From: Halomonas ventosae
GTDB taxonomy: Bacteria; Pseudomonadota; Gammaproteobacteria; Pseudomonadales; Halomonadaceae
Direction of reading: 5' to 3'
DNA length: 64,000 nucleotides
NCBI RefSeq assembly: GCF_004363555.1
Contig: NZ_SNZJ01000001.1
Coordinates: 248,001 to 312,000, forward strand
The notes beneath the pieces are model-generated. The model was not told the origin of the DNA. It saw only the letters and a program-made list of their open reading frames with translations, and ran no database searches. A program made the translations under genes and the position numbers. Of this stretch, positions 46,636-55,831 are shown one piece after another. Positions within the stretch are counted from its first letter, which is position 1. Each line of letters starts with the position of its first letter.

Positions 46636-47727
46636 ATGACCGCACGACAGGACGACGACAGCCCGCCCGATTTCGATTGCCTGGTGTTCATCGGCCGCTT
46701 CCAGCCTCCCCACCTGGGGCACCTGGCGGTGATCCGCGAGGCGCTGCGCCACGCCCGCCAGGTCATCGTGCTGGTGGGGTCCGCCTGGCAGGCCCGCTCG
46801 CTGCGCAACCCCTGGCGCTACGAGGAGCGCCTGCGCATGCTGCGCAGCGCCTTCGAGGAGGAGGAGAATGCCCGGCTCGAGGTCGTGCCGCTGCTGGATG
46901 CGCTCTACAACAACGACGTCTGGGTGCGCGACGTCCAGCGCAAGGTGCGCGACATCGCCTCACCCGAGCGCGCCCGGCTGCCGCGCATCGGCCTGATCGG
47001 GGCCAGTCGGGGCCAGTCCAGCTACTACCTCGCCCTCTTCCCGCAGTGGGAATCGGTCAGCGTGCCCCTGGTGGAGGGCATCTCGGCCAGCCGCATCCGC
47101 GAGCGGCTGTTCCGTTCCGCCTCCTCGGCGGAGGACTACCTCAGCACCCACGCCGCGCATGACCTGCCCCCCGGGGTGGTGGCACGGATACGCGACTTCC
47201 TGGAGGAGGTGCCCTACGGCCAGCTGGTCGAGGAGCAGCACCTGCTGGACCAGTACCGCCAGGCCTGGTCCCAGGCGCCCTACCCGCCGATCTTCGTCAC
47301 CGTGAATGCCGTGGTGGTGCAGTCCGGCCACGTGCTGCTGGTCAGGCGCACGGCCGCGCCCGGCAAGGGGCTCTACGCCCTGCCCGGCGGCTTCATCAGC
47401 CCCCATGAACGGCTGATGGACGCCTGCTTGAGGGAGTTGCGCGAGCGGGTCCGCCTCAAGGTGCCCGAGGCCGTGCTCAAGGGCTCGCTGCGCGGCCAGC
47501 GGCTGTTCGACGAACCCCATCGCAGCTGGCGGGGCCGCACCCTGGCCGAGGCCTTCTACTTCGCCCTGCGTCCCGAGCAGCAGCTGCCCCAGCTCAAGCC
47601 GGTGCGCGGCGGTGACCATGCCCGCTGGGTCCCCCTCGCCGACCTCGACCCCGAGGGGCTGTTCGAGGACCACTTCTTCATCATCCAGGACTTCCTGGGA
47701 CTGCCCGCCGATTTCGGCGGGCCCTGA
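46636..47727 (+). CDS. nadM: Bifunctional NMN adenylyltransferase/Nudix protein NadM
   Basis: This 363-residue fusion joins an N-terminal nucleotidylyltransferase (FIGRFQPPHLGHLAVI near residues 18-33 with the HxGH motif, and EGISASRIRERLF near 150) to a C-terminal Nudix domain from about residue 215. It should make NAD from NMN and ATP, and hydrolyse ADP-ribose or a related nucleotide. The Nudix box reads GGFISPHE-x7-RELRERVRL: the first Glu of REUxEE is present but the second Glu and the Gly are both Arg, so hydrolase activity may be weak or changed. ATG 46636 follows AGGAG. Confidence 0.9.
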   Translation: MTARQDDDSPPDFDCLVFIGRFQPPHLGHLAVIREALRHARQVIVLVGSAWQARSLRNPWRYEERLRMLRSAFEEEENARLEVVPLLDALYNNDVWVRDVQRKVRDIASPERARLPRIGLIGASRGQSSYYLALFPQWESVSVPLVEGISASRIRERLFRSASSAEDYLSTHAAHDLPPGVVARIRDFLEEVPYGQLVEEQHLLDQYRQAWSQAPYPPIFVTVNAVVVQSGHVLLVRRTAAPGKGLYALPGGFISPHERLMDACLRELRERVRLKVPEAVLKGSLRGQRLFDEPHRSWRGRTLAEAFYFALRPEQQLPQLKPVRGGDHARWVPLADLDPEGLFEDHFFIIQDFLGLPADFGGP

Positions 47728-47793
47728 ACAGGCGTCGGCGAGCCTGAGTTGCCATCTAAAAAGGCCGGGATTTCCGAAGCGAGCGAAGAGTAG

Positions 47794-47868
47794 GTCAGCC
47801 ACCGCCGCAGCGCAACGACCGGAGTGTAGCCTGCTACATGAGGATCGTGAGCAGCGCCGGTGGCTGAC
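47794..47868. repeat. Long imperfect palindrome, REP-like intergenic repeat
   Basis: Outer 11-bp arms (47794-47804 with 47858-47868) and central arms TGTAGC/GCTACA (47825-47830 with 47833-47838) belong to one imperfect 75-base palindrome lying between two converging genes (stops at 47727 and 47900). The sequence resembles interspersed repeats I associate with Halomonas genomes, which cannot be verified here. It could also act as a terminator. Confidence 0.55.
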
Positions 47869-47899
47869 ATATCGAGCGCAGCAGGAAATCACACCTTTT

Positions 47900-48817
47900 T
47901 CAGGCCTGGAGGAAATCGCGGGGCAGCTTCATCATCTGCCGCCACAGCTTCTCGACCCCCGGCTTGTGCACCAGCGAGCAGCGGTAGAGGCGGATCTCCA
48001 GCGGCACGTCCCACTGCTCGCCCCCGGCGCGCACCAGGCGCCCTTCCTTGAGTTCCTGGCGGATGCAGAAGTCGGGGATCCAGGCCATGCCCATGCCCTG
48101 CATCACCATGCCCTTGAGCCCCTCGGCCATGGCCGTCTCGTAGACGGTTCTCAGGCGCATGCGCAGGGGGTCGTTCTTGAGCAGCATGCGCACGCTTCGC
48201 CCCAGGAAGGCGCCCTGAGTGTAGGCCAGGTAGGGAATCGACTCCTGGCCTTCCAGCGGGAAGCGTGGCCGGCCCTGCTCGTCGGGCAGGCAGACCGGCA
48301 GCATCTTGACCTGGCCGATGGAGAAGGAAGGAAAGACCTCGGCATCGAGCTGCATGCTGGCGTAGGGATCGTAGTAGGCCAGCATCAGGTCGCAATTGCC
48401 CTCGCGCAGCACATGGATGGCATCGCCCACGTTCATCGCCACCAGGCGGGTCGGCAGCTCGCCGAGCCCCTGCTGCAGGCGGGAGATCCACTGGGGGTAG
48501 AAGCTCAGCGCCAGGGAGTGGGCGGCGACGATGTCCAGCGCCTCGTTGGCCATGGCCAGGCCGCGCAGGTGGCCGAGGCTCTCGTTGAGCTGCTCGACGA
48601 TGTTGCGGGCGGTGACCAGGAACAGCTGCCCTTCGGGGGTCAGGTCCACCGGGGTGGTCGAGCGGTCGACCAGGGTCACGCCGACCGCCTGCTCCAGGGA
48701 GCGGATGCGCCGGCTGAAGGCCGGCTGGGTGACATGCCGCTGCCGGGCCGAGGCGGAAAAGCTGCGCGTGCTGGCCAGGGCGACGAAGTCTTCCAGCCAC
48801 TTGGTCTCGAGGTTCAC
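47900..48817 (-). CDS. LysR-family regulator, HypT/YjiE-like
   Basis: This 305-residue LysR protein has the winged helix-turn-helix in residues 1-62 (METKWLEDF-like start, RQRHVTQPAFSRRIRSLEQAVG) and an effector domain with LDIVAAHSLALSFYPQWISRL near residues 93-113. It contains Met and Cys residues near 170-180 and 230-250 (VKMLPVCLP, GMVMQGMGMAWIPDFC); E. coli HypT senses hypochlorite by Met oxidation, so oxidant sensing is a hypothesis. It is a paralog of the regulator at 14300-15250. It lies downstream of the palindromic repeat with no obvious operon partner. Confidence 0.9.
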   Translation of the reverse strand: MNLETKWLEDFVALASTRSFSASARQRHVTQPAFSRRIRSLEQAVGVTLVDRSTTPVDLTPEGQLFLVTARNIVEQLNESLGHLRGLAMANEALDIVAAHSLALSFYPQWISRLQQGLGELPTRLVAMNVGDAIHVLREGNCDLMLAYYDPYASMQLDAEVFPSFSIGQVKMLPVCLPDEQGRPRFPLEGQESIPYLAYTQGAFLGRSVRMLLKNDPLRMRLRTVYETAMAEGLKGMVMQGMGMAWIPDFCIRQELKEGRLVRAGGEQWDVPLEIRLYRCSLVHKPGVEKLWRQMMKLPRDFLQA

Positions 48818-48911
48818 CAGGACTCCCCAGGATGTCTGCGTGGACGACTCCCGCCAGGGAGCCTTCGAAGCCCGCTAATGTACCCCAGCGGCGGCCGGGA
48901 CCCAAGCCGCC

Positions 48912-50330
48912 TCACTGGATCGGCGAGAGCAGGTAGGCCGCCCGTGACACCAGCTTGCGCCACAGGGGACGACGCGTCAGCTCCTCGAGGGCCACGCGAC
49001 GGCAGTCGGTGAAGTCATGCTCGAGCATCAGGCGCACCTCGGCGGCGAACTGCCGGTCGGGCACCACGGCGGTGATCTCGAAGTTGAGGCGGAAGGAGCG
49101 GTTGTCCAGGTTGACGGTGCCGACACTGGCGGCGACATCGTCGATCAGCATCACCTTCTGGTGCAGGAACCCCGGCTGGTAACGGTAGACCCTGACCCCG
49201 GCACGCAGCATGTCGGGCAGGAAGGAGAAGGCCGAGAGGAAGACCAGCAGGTGGTCGGGGCGTTCCGGCATCATGATGCGCACGTCCACCCCGCGCATCG
49301 CCGCCAGTCGCAGGGCATCCTGCACTCCCTGGTCGGGCACGAAGTAGGGGCTGGTGACCCAGAAGCGCTCGTGGGCACTGTGGATCGCGTGCTGCACCAG
49401 CAGGCTCGCCGTCTCCTGAGGGTCCGCCGGCCCGGAGGGCACGATCACCACGTTCTGGTTGGCCTCCTCGCTCGGCCGGGGCGTCCAGGTCAGCGAGATC
49501 ATCTCGCCGGTGGCCCAGTGCCAGTCCTCCCAGAAGGCCTCCTGCAGGCCCAGCACGCTGGGGCCGGTGAGCTTGAGGTGGGTGTCGCGCCAGTGGCCAT
49601 GGCGCGGGTGCTGGCCGAGGTATTCGGTGCCGACGTTGAAGCCTCCCAGCCACCCTTCCCGACCGTCGACCACCAGCACCTTGCGATGGTTGCGGAAGTT
49701 GAGCTGGAAGCGATGCTTGAGACCGCGGGAGGAGCGGAAGGCGCTGACCTCCACGCCGGCCTCGGCGAGGTCGCGGAGGAAGCGGTCACCGAGCCCGCGG
49801 CTGCCGATCTCGTCATAGAGGAAGTAGATGCGCACATCGCGCTCGGCGGCCCGCTGCAGGCGATGCTTGAGCTCGACGCCCAGGGCATCGTCGCGGACGA
49901 TGAAGAACTGGATGAGGATGTACTCCTCGGCCGCCTCGATCCCGGCGAAGAGGCTGTCGAAGGTCGCCTCGCCGTCGATCAGCAGCGCCGCCCGGTTGCC
50001 GCGCGTCAGCGGCATCATCGCCAGCTGCTCCACGGCACGAATGTCCGCATCACCAGGCTCGGGCAGGTAGGGATCGAAGCGGTCGCGGTAGCGTTCCAGC
50101 AGGCGGCGCAGCACGGTATCGCGCTCGCCGCGGGCCGAGACATAGCCATAGAAGCGCGGCCGGCCGAAGATCCAGTAGGCCGGCACCGCCACGTAGGGCA
50201 TGGTGATCAGCGAGATGATCCAGGCGATGGCGCCCTGGGAGGTGCGGCTGGACATCAGGGCCAGTACCGCCGAGACGAAGCCCAGCAGGTAGGTCAGGAA
50301 GATCGCCAGGCCGATCAGCCAGGAAGTCAT
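48912..50330 (-). CDS. cls: Cardiolipin synthase (ClsA type)
   Basis: This 472-residue membrane enzyme condenses phosphatidylglycerol to cardiolipin. Two N-terminal transmembrane segments (residues about 3-25 and 35-55) precede two phospholipase-D domains: the first HKD motif is NHRKVLVVDG near residues 217-226, the second LHQKVMLIDD near 393-402. The start ATG at 50330 is set by the MTSWLIGLAIFLTYLL membrane start; the frame runs on upstream as a shadow of the fumarase gene. High cardiolipin is common in halophiles under salt stress. The C-terminus RRPLWRKLVSRAAYLLSPIQ is typical. Confidence 0.94.
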   Translation of the reverse strand: MTSWLIGLAIFLTYLLGFVSAVLALMSSRTSQGAIAWIISLITMPYVAVPAYWIFGRPRFYGYVSARGERDTVLRRLLERYRDRFDPYLPEPGDADIRAVEQLAMMPLTRGNRAALLIDGEATFDSLFAGIEAAEEYILIQFFIVRDDALGVELKHRLQRAAERDVRIYFLYDEIGSRGLGDRFLRDLAEAGVEVSAFRSSRGLKHRFQLNFRNHRKVLVVDGREGWLGGFNVGTEYLGQHPRHGHWRDTHLKLTGPSVLGLQEAFWEDWHWATGEMISLTWTPRPSEEANQNVVIVPSGPADPQETASLLVQHAIHSAHERFWVTSPYFVPDQGVQDALRLAAMRGVDVRIMMPERPDHLLVFLSAFSFLPDMLRAGVRVYRYQPGFLHQKVMLIDDVAASVGTVNLDNRSFRLNFEITAVVPDRQFAAEVRLMLEHDFTDCRRVALEELTRRPLWRKLVSRAAYLLSPIQ

Positions 50331-50404
50331 GGTCGGATCCCCGTTCCGTGGGAGGACGGCAGTGCCGTCCGGAAAGCACTCACCTGCAGCATACCCCCAA
50401 CGCG

Positions 50405-50432
50405 GACGGCCCCACCAGTTGGCGGGGCCGTC
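50405..50432 (-). terminator. Terminator downstream of fumarase
   Basis: A nine-bp perfect GC-rich stem (50405-50413 with 50424-50432) with a ten-base loop lies 14 bp after the fumarase stop. Confidence 0.7.
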
Positions 50433-50446
50433 GTCGTCAGCGAGGA

Positions 50447-51952
50447 TCAGGCGCGCTCGGCGATGATCTCCTTCCACTTGGCGGGGCCGGTCTGGTGGAC
50501 CGAGGTACCCTGGCTGTCCACGGCCACGGTCACCGGCATGTCCTCCACCTCGAACTCGTAGATGGCTTCCATGCCCAGGTCCTCGAAGCCCACCACACGG
50601 GCCTTCTTGATCGCCTGGGCGACCAGGTAGGCGGAACCGCCCACGGCCATCAGGTAGACCGCCCGGTTGTCGCGGATCGCCTCGATGGCCGCCTCGCCCC
50701 GCTCGGCCTTGCCGACCATGCCCAGCAGGCCGGTCTCCTCCAGCATGGTGCGGGTGAACTTGTCCATGCGCGTCGCCGTGGTCGGGCCGGCCGGGCCCAC
50801 CACCTCGTCGCGCACCGGATCCACCGGGCCCACGTAGTAGATGAAGCGCCCCTTGAGGTCCACGGGGAGCGGCTCGCCCTTGGCGATCATGTCGACCATG
50901 CGCTTGTGGGCGGCATCGCGACCGGTGAGCAGCTTGCCGTTGAGCAGCAGGGTGTCGCCGGGCTGCCAGGTCCGCACCTCGTCCGGGCTCACGCTGTCGA
51001 GGTCGACGCGCTTGACGTTGTCGCCGGCCTCGCGGGTGATCTCCGGCCAGTCCTCGAGCTTCGGCACCGGCAGTGCCGCGGGACCGGAGCCGTCGAGGGT
51101 GAAATGGGCATGGCGGGTGGCGGCGCAGTTGGGAATGATCGCCACCGGCTTGTTGGCGGCGTGGGTCGGGAACTCCTTGACCTTGATGTCGAGCACCGTG
51201 GTCAGGCCGCCGAGGCCCTGGGCGCCGATGCCGCTCCGGTTGACCCTGTCGAACAGCTCCAGGCGAAGCTCCTCGGCACGATTGGCGGGGCCGCGGGCCT
51301 GGAGCTCCTGGATGTCGATGGGGTCGAGCAGCGCCTCCTTGGCGATCTCCATGGCCTTCTCGGCGGTGCCGCCGATGCCGATGCCGAGCATGCCCGGCGG
51401 GCACCAGCCGGCGCCCATCTTGGGCAACTGTTCCATGACCCAGTCGACCACGCTGTCGGAGGGATTGAGCATGGCGAACTTCGACTTCGCCTCGCTGCCG
51501 CCCCCCTTGGCCGCCACATGCACCTCGACGGTGTCGCCGGGCACCAGCTTGTGGTGGATGACCGCCGGGGTGTTGTCGCCGGTGTTCTTGCGAGCGCCGT
51601 CCGGGTCGGCCAGCACCGAGGCGCGCAGCACGTTGTCGGGCAGCTGGTAGGCGCGCCGCACGCCCTCGTTGATCATGTCGTCGAGGCTCATGTCGGCCTC
51701 GAAGCGCACGTTCATGCCCACGTGCACGAAGACCGTGACGATGCCGGTGTCCTGACAGATCGGCCGCTTGCCGAAGGCGCACATCCGCGAGTTGATCAGG
51801 ATCTGGGCGATGGCGTCCTTGGCCGCCGGGTTCTCCTCACGCTCATAGGCCGCCGCCATGGCCTCGATGAAGTCCTTGGGGTGGTAGTAGGAGATGTACT
51901 GCAGGGCATCGGCGACGCTCTGGATCAGGTCGTCCTGGCGAATCACGGTCAT
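50447..51952 (-). CDS. fumA: Fumarate hydratase, class I (4Fe-4S)
   Basis: This 501-residue iron-sulfur enzyme interconverts fumarate and malate in the TCA cycle. It has the class I layout in one chain: an alpha part with CQDTGIVTVFVHVG near residues 66-79 (cluster Cys), GAGWCPPGMLGIGIGGTAEKA near 182-202 and PNCAATRHAHF near 275-285, and a beta part with GPAGPTTATRMD near 384-395. Length (about 500) matches single-chain class I fumarases. The ATG at 51952 has AAGGAG ten bases upstream. It is monocistronic, with a candidate TATAAT element at 52035. Confidence 0.94.
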   Translation of the reverse strand: MTVIRQDDLIQSVADALQYISYYHPKDFIEAMAAAYEREENPAAKDAIAQILINSRMCAFGKRPICQDTGIVTVFVHVGMNVRFEADMSLDDMINEGVRRAYQLPDNVLRASVLADPDGARKNTGDNTPAVIHHKLVPGDTVEVHVAAKGGGSEAKSKFAMLNPSDSVVDWVMEQLPKMGAGWCPPGMLGIGIGGTAEKAMEIAKEALLDPIDIQELQARGPANRAEELRLELFDRVNRSGIGAQGLGGLTTVLDIKVKEFPTHAANKPVAIIPNCAATRHAHFTLDGSGPAALPVPKLEDWPEITREAGDNVKRVDLDSVSPDEVRTWQPGDTLLLNGKLLTGRDAAHKRMVDMIAKGEPLPVDLKGRFIYYVGPVDPVRDEVVGPAGPTTATRMDKFTRTMLEETGLLGMVGKAERGEAAIEAIRDNRAVYLMAVGGSAYLVAQAIKKARVVGFEDLGMEAIYEFEVEDMPVTVAVDSQGTSVHQTGPAKWKEIIAERA

Positions 51953-52034
51953 GGGCAAGGGACTCCTTGGCGTTATCGGCATGCCCGCGCCGGCGGCGCT
52001 CGAAGGGCGTTTCGGCGGGGCTTGAACGGCGGGC

Positions 52035-52040
52035 ATTATA
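52035..52040 (-). promoter_or_regulatory. Candidate -10 element of the fumarase promoter
   Basis: The minus strand shows a consensus TATAAT 83 bp before the fumarase start. A TCGACA sequence lies 15 bp upstream, a poor -35 at short spacing, so an activator may be needed. Confidence 0.4.
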
Positions 52041-52136
52041 CCCCACCCCCTTGGCTGTCGACATTGGTGTGGCCGAAGGTCTGAGCGGATGTAAGTGAGC
52101 TACAGGATAGATAACGGTATAAATCTGTCCCGCCGA

Positions 52137-52961
52137 TCAGCCAGCAGGCTGGCAGCGTGGACAGAAATAGAGCCGCCGGGAGGCCACCATCACCCGCTCG
52201 ATGGCCGTGCCGCAGCCATGGCACGGCAGGCCCTCGCGCTCGAACACGGCGAAGCGCCAGTGGCGTCGACTGGCGCCCCGGGCACGGTCGGCGGCGGCCC
52301 AGTCGGCCCGATTGGTCACCCCGGCCTGGTCGTAGGCCTGGCGTGTCACGGCCAGGATGCACGCCGCCAGGCGCGCCAGGGTGCCCTCCTCCAGGTCCGC
52401 CGGACGGACCTTGAAGTGCAGTCCGGCGAAGAACAGGATCTCGGCGCGCAGATAGTTGCCGATGCCGGCGAACAGCGACTGGTCGAGCAGCAGGCCGCCC
52501 AGCCCGCGACGCCGGAAATGCGGTTCGAGAAGCCGCTGCACGGCCTGCTCCACCGACACGCCGTGGGTCAGCAGGTCGGGGCCGAGCCGCGACAGGAAGG
52601 GGTGGTCACCGAGCCTGTCCGCCTCCCACAGCGAGACGTCCGAGGCGCTGTAGAGGCTCGCCGCCCTGCCCTGAGCCACCAGGCGGACACGCAGCGAGCG
52701 GCCGGTGTCCGGCTCGCGGTCGGCGGCGTGCAGCTTCCAGACGCCGTAGAGCTGGTTGTGAGAATAGAGCACGCGACCATCGTCGAAGCGTGTCAGCAGC
52801 GCCTTGCCCCAACTGTCGACCGCCGTGACCCGCCGCCCGATCAGCGTGGGTGCCTGGCCGGCCAGATCGGGAAAGGCGAACCAGGCGTCGTCGAGCCGCC
52901 GGCCGGCGAGCTGGTGATGCACGCGGTCGGCGGCTCGACGGATCTCGGGGCCTTCGGGCAT
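52137..52961 (-). CDS. nei: Endonuclease VIII (Nei), DNA glycosylase/AP lyase
   Basis: This 274-residue enzyme removes oxidised pyrimidines. It starts MPEGPEIRRAAD with Pro2 nucleophile and Glu3, has the conserved Lys in DSWGKALLTRF near residue 53 and the helix-two-turn-helix FAGIGNYLRAEILF near 168. The C-terminal zinc finger has CHGC (near 247-250) and CPRC (near 267-270). The PEGPEI start and YSHNQLYGVW fit Nei rather than MutM. It follows uvrB by 12 bp on the same strand. Confidence 0.93.
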   Translation of the reverse strand: MPEGPEIRRAADRVHHQLAGRRLDDAWFAFPDLAGQAPTLIGRRVTAVDSWGKALLTRFDDGRVLYSHNQLYGVWKLHAADREPDTGRSLRVRLVAQGRAASLYSASDVSLWEADRLGDHPFLSRLGPDLLTHGVSVEQAVQRLLEPHFRRRGLGGLLLDQSLFAGIGNYLRAEILFFAGLHFKVRPADLEEGTLARLAACILAVTRQAYDQAGVTNRADWAAADRARGASRRHWRFAVFEREGLPCHGCGTAIERVMVASRRLYFCPRCQPAG

Positions 52962-52973
52962 GGCGGGCGCCCG

Positions 52974-54998
52974 TCAGGCGGAGCCCAGGAGCAGCTGGCG
53001 CTCCTTGAGCTCGTGCAAGCGGTCGCGCAGCCGGGCGGCTTCCTCGAACTCCAGGTTCTGCGCCGCCTCGTGCATCCCGTCCTCGGTTCGCGAGATCTCC
53101 TTGAGCAGCTCGCTCGGTGACAGCTCCGCGGGGTCGTAGAGGGCCTCGCGCTCGGCCACCTTGCGCTCGCCCTTGCGCCCCTTCTTCTTCCCCGGGGCCT
53201 GGGCGGCCTCCATGATGTCGGCCACCGAGCGCGTCACCGTGGTCGGCGTGATGCCGTGGGCCTTATTGTGGGCGATCTGCTTGTCGCGACGACGCTGGGT
53301 CTCGTCCATGGCGCGGCGCATGGAGTCGGTGATCCGGTCGCCGTAGAGGATCGCCTTGCCGTGGGCGTTGCGCGCCGCCCGGCCCATGGTCTGGATCAGC
53401 GAGCGCTCGTTGCGCAGGAAGCCCTCCTTGTCGGCATCGAGGATCGCCACCAGCGACACCTCGGGAATGTCGAGCCCCTCGCGCAGCAGGTTGATCCCCA
53501 CCAGGACATCGAACTTGCCCAGGCGCAGGTCCCGGATGATCTCCACCCGCTCCACGGTGTCGATGTCCGAGTGCAGGTAACGTACCCGCACGTCGTGCTC
53601 ATCCAGGTACTCGGTGAGGTCCTCGGCCATGCGCTTGGTCAGGGTGGTGACCAGCACCCGCTCGCCGACCTCGCTGCGCAGGCGGATCTCCGAGAGCAGG
53701 TCGTCCACCTGGGTGGAGGCCGGGCGCACCTCGATCTCGGGGTCCAGCAGGCCGGTCGGGCGCACCACCTGCTCCACTACCTGGCCGGCATGCTCGGCCT
53801 CGTAGGGCCCGGGCGTGGCCGAGACGAAGATGGTCTGCGGGCAGATGCGCTCCCACTCCTCGAACTTCATCGGCCGGTTGTCCAGCGCCGAGGGCAGCCG
53901 GAAACCGTACTCCACCAGCGTCTCCTTGCGCGAGCGGTCGCCCTTGTACATGCCCCCCACCTGGGGAACGCTGACGTGGCTCTCGTCGATGAACAGCAGG
54001 GCATCACTGGGCAGGTAGTCGAAGAAGGTCGGCGGCGGCTCGCCGGGGTTGCGCCCGGAGAGGTAGCGCGAGTAGTTCTCGATGCCGTTGCAGTAGCCAA
54101 GCTCGAGCATCATCTCGATGTCATAGAGGGTGCGCTGCTCCAGGCGCTGGGCCTCGACCAGCTTGTCGTGCTTGCGCAGCCAGTCCAGCCGCTCCACCAG
54201 CTCTGCCTTGATCGCGTCGATGGCGCCGAGGATGGTCTCCCGGGGCGTGACGTAGTGTGACTTGGGGTAGATGGTCATGCGCGGCACCCGGCCCCGCACC
54301 TCGCCGGTGAGCGGGTCGAAGAGGCTGATGGTGTCGATCTCGTCATCGAAGAGCTCGACGCGGACCGCCTCGTCCTCGGCATCGGCCGGGAAGATGTCGA
54401 TGACATCGCCGCGCACCCGATAGGTCCCACGCTTGAAGTCCATGTCGTTGCGCGTGTACTGCAGCTCCGCCAGGCGACGCAGGAACTTGCGCTGGTCGAT
54501 CAGCTCTCCGCGGGTGAAGTGCAGGCGCATCTTCAGGTACTGGTCGGGATCCCCCAGGCCATAGATCGCCGACACCGAGACCACGATGATGGCGTCGCGT
54601 CGCTCCAGCAGCGCCTTGGTGGCCGAGAGGCGCATCTGCTCGATATGGTCGTTGATCGAGGCATCCTTCTCGATGAAGGTGTCCGACGAGGGCACGTACG
54701 CCTCGGGCTGGTAGTAGTCGTAGTAGGAGACGAAGTACTCCACGGCGTTGTCCGGAAAGAACGCCTTGAACTCGCCGTAGAGCTGCGCCGCCAGGGTCTT
54801 GTTGGGCGCCATGACGATGGTCGGACGCTGCAGGTTCTCGACCACGTTGGCCATGGTGAAGGTCTTGCCGGAGCCGGTCACGCCGAGCAGCGTCTGGTGC
54901 GCCAGCCCCGACTCCAGCCCGCTGACCAGTTCCCGGATGGCGGTAGGCTGGTCGCCGGCAGGCTGGAACTTGGACTGCAGACGGAAGGGCTTGCTCAT
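52974..54998 (-). CDS. uvrB: Excinuclease ABC subunit B UvrB
   Basis: UvrB (674 residues) is the damage-verifying helicase-like subunit of nucleotide excision repair. It shows Walker [14 protein letters not shown] near residues 39-51, the beta-hairpin region [21 protein letters not shown] near 92-112, Walker [14 protein letters not shown] near 336-348, helicase motifs V-VI ([28 protein letters not shown]) and the C-terminal UVR domain. Length matches E. coli (673). The ATG at 54998 has GGAG upstream. No LexA-type SOS box was seen in the 64-bp upstream gap. Confidence 0.97.
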   Translation of the reverse strand: MSKPFRLQSKFQPAGDQPTAIRELVSGLESGLAHQTLLGVTGSGKTFTMANVVENLQRPTIVMAPNKTLAAQLYGEFKAFFPDNAVEYFVSYYDYYQPEAYVPSSDTFIEKDASINDHIEQMRLSATKALLERRDAIIVVSVSAIYGLGDPDQYLKMRLHFTRGELIDQRKFLRRLAELQYTRNDMDFKRGTYRVRGDVIDIFPADAEDEAVRVELFDDEIDTISLFDPLTGEVRGRVPRMTIYPKSHYVTPRETILGAIDAIKAELVERLDWLRKHDKLVEAQRLEQRTLYDIEMMLELGYCNGIENYSRYLSGRNPGEPPPTFFDYLPSDALLFIDESHVSVPQVGGMYKGDRSRKETLVEYGFRLPSALDNRPMKFEEWERICPQTIFVSATPGPYEAEHAGQVVEQVVRPTGLLDPEIEVRPASTQVDDLLSEIRLRSEVGERVLVTTLTKRMAEDLTEYLDEHDVRVRYLHSDIDTVERVEIIRDLRLGKFDVLVGINLLREGLDIPEVSLVAILDADKEGFLRNERSLIQTMGRAARNAHGKAILYGDRITDSMRRAMDETQRRRDKQIAHNKAHGITPTTVTRSVADIMEAAQAPGKKKGRKGERKVAEREALYDPAELSPSELLKEISRTEDGMHEAAQNLEFEEAARLRDRLHELKERQLLLGSA

Positions 54999-55018
54999 GG
55001 TGGCTCCAGTGACGGGGT

Positions 55019-55037
55019 GGGCGCCTGGCCGGCGCCC
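55019..55037 (-). terminator. Hairpin between the OsmC-like gene and uvrB
   Basis: Seven perfect pairs (55019-55025 with 55031-55037) close a five-base loop downstream of the OsmC-like gene. Confidence 0.5.
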
Positions 55038-55062
55038 GGAGTGGAAGAGTCCGGGCCGGGGC

Positions 55063-55488
55063 TCAGGCCTCGGCGGTGCTCTCGACGCTGCGGGTGGTCA
55101 CCTCCACGGTGGACGTGGTCATCAGCCGGTGGATCGGGCACTTGTGGCTGATCTCCTCCAGGCGCGCCCGCTGCTCGGGATCCTCGATGCCATGGAAGGT
55201 CATGACCACGTCGAGCCGGTAGGTCCCGTGGCGCTCCTGGCTGTCGTCGCGGTTGACCGTGACGCTGATGCCCGACAGCGGCCACTTCTTGCGCCGGGCG
55301 TACATCTGCGAGGTGATCGCCTTGCAGGCGCCGAGCGAGAGGTCGAAGTAGTCATGGGGATCCGGGGCACTCCCTTCGCCGCCATAGGCCTCGGGCACGT
55401 CGACGAAGAGGTCGTCGAAACCGTCCAGTTCGACCCGCTGGCGATAGATATGGTTGCGCTCGCTGACGACTTCAATGGTCTTCTTCAT
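55063..55488 (-). CDS. OsmC-family peroxiredoxin-like protein
   Basis: This 141-residue protein belongs to the OsmC/Ohr superfamily, thiol peroxidases acting on organic hydroperoxides. One Cys is in [18 protein letters not shown] near residues 52-56 and a second in [12 protein letters not shown] near 116, matching the two redox Cys of YhfA/OsmC-like members. Specific substrate is unknown. The ATG at 55488 has GAGG seven bases upstream; the GTG at 55491 is less likely. It shares a base with the stop of the upstream HMA-like gene (TGATG), so the two are translationally coupled. Confidence 0.9.
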   Translation of the reverse strand: MKKTIEVVSERNHIYRQRVELDGFDDLFVDVPEAYGGEGSAPDPHDYFDLSLGACKAITSQMYARRKKWPLSGISVTVNRDDSQERHGTYRLDVVMTFHGIEDPEQRARLEEISHKCPIHRLMTTSTVEVTTRSVESTAEA

Positions 55489-55685
55489 CACTTGACCTCG
55501 ATACCCAGATTGAGAGATTGCACCGCCTCGATCAGCACCTCACGCCTGGCGCGCCCCTCCACCTCGGCCCCGTGGCGGCCGACCTCGACACTGTCGACGC
55601 CGTCCAGCATCATCAGGGCGGTGGTGATGCGATTGACCTGGTCGGCGTTCTCGACGCCCTGGAAGTTCAATGACTGATGGGCCAT
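55488..55685 (-). CDS. HMA-like small protein without metal-binding Cys
   Basis: This 65-residue protein resembles a heavy-metal-associated (CopZ/MerP) ferredoxin-like fold: beta start QSLNFQGVENADQVNRITTALMMLDGVDSVEVG, then EVLIEAVQSLNLGIEV. The CxxC metal motif is absent and the protein has no Cys at all. It may be a non-metal-binding partner or regulatory domain. The ATG at 55685 has AGGAG six bases upstream; the frame extends further but without signals. It directly precedes and is coupled to the OsmC-like gene. Confidence 0.75.
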   Translation of the reverse strand: MAHQSLNFQGVENADQVNRITTALMMLDGVDSVEVGRHGAEVEGRARREVLIEAVQSLNLGIEVK

Positions 55686-55831
55686 GGGCGGCTCCTGACG
55701 CGGCATGAATATGAGGGAAGGCCCGAGTCTAGCATGCCACCCGAGCGCCGGGCAGCGCTTGCAATGCCGCCGCCTCGCCCGCACCTAATGGACATGACCA
55801 TGCCAGACGCCGAACCTAGAGGAGCCCGGAG

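Noticed and set aside
48912..51782. A 956-residue frame joining cardiolipin synthase to upstream sequence
   Set aside because: The upstream part is a frame shadow of fumarase; Cls starts at 50330 with its membrane segment.
54999..55062. LexA/SOS box upstream of uvrB
   Set aside because: No CTGT-N8-ACAG sequence seen; the only structure is the GC-rich hairpin.
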